From Methylotuvimicrobium buryatense 5G (lineage in GTDB: Bacteria > Pseudomonadota > Gammaproteobacteria > Methylococcales > Methylomonadaceae), in NCBI RefSeq assembly GCF_000341735.1, contig NZ_KB455575.1:1668570-1732569 (forward strand): a DNA stretch of 64,000 nucleotides, read 5' to 3'. A program made the position numbers and the translations under genes. Position 1 is the stretch's first letter. Each line of letters opens with the position of its first letter. The notes under the pieces are model-generated. The model was not told where the DNA came from, made no database searches, and saw only the letters and a list, made by a program, of their open reading frames with translations. Positions 62,116-64,000 of this stretch are shown here, piece after piece.

Positions 62116-62261
62116 ATCCAATATCCGCAGATTTATCAAACAACACCGTTTCCAGTTATACGATGACCTCTGTTTAGCAAGTTTACCGATATTTGTGTAT
62201 GATATTTGTGTATAACGGTGAGCGCAGTGCATGGGAACGAGCGTTTTGTGGGGATACATCA
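62116..62261. other. Gene-free junk between repeats
   Basis: Short reading frames only. One carries VLFDKSADIGYQWL, which could be a scrap of a Uma2-like or other gene but is too short to name. TATTTGTGTATGATATTTGTGTAT is a local direct repeat. Confidence 0.4.
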
Positions 62262-62320
62262 GGGTCAGGTACCAGTTAAACGCAGGCCAATTCAGTATCA
62301 TTTAGCTCGTACCTGACCCC
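62262..62320. repeat. GGGTCAGGTACC hairpin repeat (copy 1)
   Basis: GGGTCAGGTAC at the left and GTACCTGACCC at the right, with a 37-base middle. The same unit lies at 63399-63457 next to the same Uma2 N-terminal fragment, so repeat and fragment were copied together (62262-62455 compared with 63399-63600). Confidence 0.75.
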
Positions 62321-62325
62321 AGTTA

Positions 62326-62421
62326 TTAGCAATCAATCAGCTCGTGCTTTACATCGCCTATTAGCTCGCCTTGCAAGTAATCTTCTTCGGTAGTTAATTC
62401 TGTAACTTTCGGCTGTAACAT
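62326..62421 (-). pseudogene. Uma2 N-terminal fragment (copy 1)
   Basis: 31 codons: MLQPKVTELTTEEDYLQGEL then IGDVKHELID, followed by a Cys codon and TAA. This is the expected start of a Uma2-family protein, and its break point (ELID) is about nine residues before where the pseudogene at 61984 resumes (SANHERI). It probably belonged to that gene before repeat insertions of about 340 bases. Confidence 0.75.
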
Positions 62422-62552
62422 GGCATATTTTTTTAGAATAGCGATTTTTTTCGTTTTTTAAAACATAATGGCCGGCTCTGCGGCAGGCAAAAATGAAGGC
62501 CGTTTTTTGGCCGGAGCTTTTGTCTGTCCGACAGAAGCCGATTGTTAACAGC

Positions 62553-62762
62553 TCACTGCCACTCAATCTTAAGATCCTTATGTGACTGGGCGCAGTCACG
62601 CAGATAGAGGTTGATAAGGCTCTGATACGGTAGGTCTTTTTCCTCCGCAAGATTCTTGAAGTACGCCACCGTATCTTCATCCAACCGGATCGTAACCTGC
62701 TTCTTGAGCTTCTTGGCGTATGGATTTTTAACGGAGTCGGAAAAGTCGTAATTATCACGCAT
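62553..62762 (-). CDS. brnA: BrnA-like antitoxin
   Basis: 69 residues from the ATG at 62762. NPYAKKLKKQVTIRLDEDTV, then YFKNLAEEKDLPYQSLINLYL is the BrnA/CopG ribbon-helix-helix pattern. It overlaps the toxin gene by eight bases. AAGGGT precedes the chosen ATG; upstream starts would overlap the toxin further. Probably autoregulates the operon. Confidence 0.88.
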   Translation of the reverse strand: MRDNYDFSDSVKNPYAKKLKKQVTIRLDEDTVAYFKNLAEEKDLPYQSLINLYLRDCAQSHKDLKIEWQ

Positions 62763-63048
62763 GTCTGTACCCTTCATAAGTTTTTCGTTCTCGCCTATTC
62801 GCCTTACGGGCAGAGATAATTCGGATAACCTCACCATCTCTTATGCAGTGGCACACCACCAGCAAGCGAGAATGTATGCTAGTGCCGAGGAGAATGAACC
62901 GGTCCTCCTCTTCAGAATGGTCGGGGTCAGCTATAAGACGTGCGAACTCATCTGTAAAGGCAGTTTTGGCCTCCTGGAACGAGACGTCGTGCTTCTTGCG
63001 ATTAGCGGCATCCTTACGAGGATCCCAGCCAAAAGAATAATGGCTCAT
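62755..63048 (-). CDS. brnT: BrnT-like ribonuclease toxin
   Basis: 97 residues with the BrnT layout: FGWDPRKDAANRKKHDVSFQEA, FTDEFARLIADPDHSEEEDR, VVCHCIRDGEVIRIISARKA then NRRERKTYE (all pieces of the RelE-like fold). Toxin comes first, antitoxin second, as usual for brnTA. It appears intact, unlike the related gene at 54551. Confidence 0.9.
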   Translation of the reverse strand: MSHYSFGWDPRKDAANRKKHDVSFQEAKTAFTDEFARLIADPDHSEEEDRFILLGTSIHSRLLVVCHCIRDGEVIRIISARKANRRERKTYEGYRHA

Positions 63049-63291
63049 CGTTACATTGTAGTTACATTATAATTATTATCAAGACGCCGAGTCGGATACT
63101 GTTAACGACAAGGGTAACTTGACGGCGAAAGCGTAGCTACGATAGGCGCGTAACTTTTGCCGGTCAAGTTGACCCGCTGGTTGGACAAAGCCGCTAACGC
63201 GGAGAAAAGAACCGTCGCTTGATTGACGATAAAATGTAACCACACGCCCTCATTACACGAGGGAACATTCCACGACGAATCATGCGGTTAC
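63049..63291. other. Gene-free region with inverted repeats before integrase fragment
   Basis: Holds GTAACTTGACGGC / GCCGGTCAAGTTGAC (about 63111-63175), a CCCTCATTACACGAGGG hairpin and an ATGTAACC / GGTTACAT pair (about 63234-63293) just before the integrase fragment. These could be old recombinase binding or attachment sites. No canonical attC site was recognised. The upstream end should carry the brnTA promoter. Confidence 0.45.
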
Positions 63292-63399
63292 ATGGCTATG
63301 ACAGCATCATCCACGTTCGATATCAAGCAAAACTATCAATCCCATCTCAAACATCTGAAACTCAAAGGGCTTCAGCCGAAGACGGTCGCAAATAACTAG
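63292..63399 (+). pseudogene. Tyrosine recombinase N-terminal fragment
   Basis: 35 codons: QNYQSHLKHLKLKGLQPKTV resembles the SAM-like N-terminal (core-binding) domain of phage-type integrases. The frame is cut by the GGGTCAGGTACC repeat, which supplies the TAG. No catalytic domain is nearby. Suggests an old integrase gene at this site. Confidence 0.65.
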
Positions 63400-63457
63400 G
63401 GTCAGGTACCAAATAAACGTAGGCCAATTCAGTATCATTTAGCTCGTACCTGACCCC
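63399..63457. repeat. GGGTCAGGTACC hairpin repeat (copy 2)
   Basis: Same unit as 62262-62320, here cutting the integrase fragment on its left and the second Uma2 N-terminal fragment on its right. Confidence 0.75.
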
Positions 63458-63462
63458 AGTTA

Positions 63463-63558
63463 TTAGCAATCAATCAGCTCGTGTTTTACATCGTTAATTA
63501 GCTCGCCTTGCAAGCAGTCTTCTTCGGTAATTAATTCTGTAACTTTCGGCTTTAACAT
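63463..63558 (-). pseudogene. Uma2 N-terminal fragment (copy 2)
   Basis: 31 codons, MLKPKVTELITEEDCLQGEL then INDVKHELID, Cys and TAA: a diverged duplicate of 62326-62421. Several amino-acid changes show that it no longer evolves under strict constraint. Confidence 0.75.
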
Positions 63559-63663
63559 GGCATATTTTTTTAGGATTCGATTTTTTTTTCGTTCATGGTC
63601 TGCGCTGTTAACGGCCATGGCCCCAACCCAGGTTATTTTAGGCCTAATACTACCTGTTTCTAC

Positions 63664-63864
63664 CTAAATCACACCTTCATCAATTATCAAAACCAATCGT
63701 TCAGAAAGCGCATCGTATAGTTGACGTTTAATCATTACAGGAAGCCTCTCTATACGATTCAAAATGTCATCCATGCTCATCTGATCAATATGCGATATTA
63801 GCTTGCTCTCGATCAATTGCAGCGACTGCCGCTCTGATTCTTTCAGCTCAACGGGCGAAAGTAT
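63664..63864 (-). pseudogene. 3' fragment of an unidentified gene
   Basis: An open frame without a good start encodes about 66 residues ending LSERLVLIIDEGVI-stop, with LIESKLISHIDQMSMDDIL and RLPVMIKRQLYDAL. The pattern (short helix, Asp-rich turn, helix) recalls the C-terminal tail of transposase-like/Rpn nuclease families, but I cannot name it. It is cut at 63864 by the repeat that follows. Confidence 0.4.
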
Positions 63865-63867
63865 TCA

Positions 63868-63996
63868 GTCCCCCTCTTTGAAAAAGACGACTGTACGGAT
63901 GCAGGAGGTAGGGCAACGCAGGAGCAGTTGCCGAGGGGCTAGGGGAGATTTTTTAAATAAATCCCCCTCAATCCCCCTTTTTCAAAGGGGGAGGCC
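63868..63996. repeat. CCCCCTCTTTGAAAAAG inverted-end repeat
   Basis: CCCCCTCTTTGAAAAAG at the left and CTTTTTCAAAGGGGGAG at the right form an inverted pair around a GC-rich and an AT-rich half. This is probably another small interspersed palindromic element, perhaps complete, at the window edge. No other copy is in the window. Confidence 0.6.
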
Positions 63997-64000
63997 AGTA

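Noticed and set aside
63085..63205. Integron attC-like site (GTTAACG ... CGCTAAC with inner arms)
   Set aside because: The outer motifs do not fit the RYYYAAC/GTTRRRY rule on either strand and no integron integrase is present.
1..64000. rRNA or tRNA genes
   Set aside because: No recognisable rRNA segment or tRNA cloverleaf was noticed by eye; a tRNA scan could still find one.

Overview
The window looks like chromosome of a gammaproteobacterial methanotroph (Methylococcales). The best support is a secreted protein with a MopE/CorA-type Trp-x-His motif followed by a large di-heme peroxidase, a pair known from Methylococcus capsulatus (MopE/SACCP) and Methylomicrobium album (CorA/CorB). Species-level placement is inference; no rRNA or tRNA was seen.

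Layout. (1) 1-3.3 kb: sulfate activation genes cysD and cysN, separated by a small four-helix-bundle (23S intervening-sequence type) gene. (2) 3.3-18.3 kb: a GGDEF protein and a full chemotaxis cluster with adaptation enzymes: cheY, cheA, cheW, Aer-like MCP, cheW, STAS, cheR, cheD, cheB, second MCP and a second STAS protein. A receiver/anti-sigma-type ATPase, a small MCP-tip-like protein and a putative di-iron oxygen-binding protein follow. (3) 18.4-36.2 kb: seven tightly packed, mostly overlapping genes on the + strand. Four are giant multi-PAS histidine kinases (one with a LOV-like domain), and the others are an HD-GYP regulator, a lone receiver and an Hpt-REC-REC-GGDEF protein. (4) 37.4-40.7 kb: the CorA/MopE-like protein and its di-heme partner. 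(5) 41-50 kb: polyphosphate kinase, iron alcohol dehydrogenase with a monooxygenase-like protein, a fused MFS/spermidine-synthase-like protein, a thioredoxin-like protein, a YgjP-type metallopeptidase and a truncated haemoglobin. (6) 50.1-53.9 kb: a DndA-like cysteine desulfurase and a DNA-phosphorothioation-associated methyltransferase without the rest of a dnd locus. (7) 54-64 kb: an accessory graveyard of toxin-antitoxin genes, duplicated higA and nuclease genes, a CsgG/DUF4810/DUF799 lipoprotein operon, broken Uma2 and integrase pieces, and many small repeats.

How it fits together. Regions 2 and 3 appear to form one sensory island in which energy/oxygen taxis (Aer-type PAS, di-iron protein) sits beside c-di-GMP making (two GGDEF) and breaking (HD-GYP) enzymes. 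Three unrelated proteins (the first GGDEF protein, CheD and the second MCP) end in the same I-E-L-F tail, which suggests a shared docking partner.

Mobile repeats are a second theme. A 229-bp element with 13-bp inverted ends and 8-bp target duplications occurs three times; one copy cleanly interrupts a Uma2 gene. A ~156-bp element flanked by TA occurs six times; one copy sits in a duplicated locus whose sister copy is an exact empty site.
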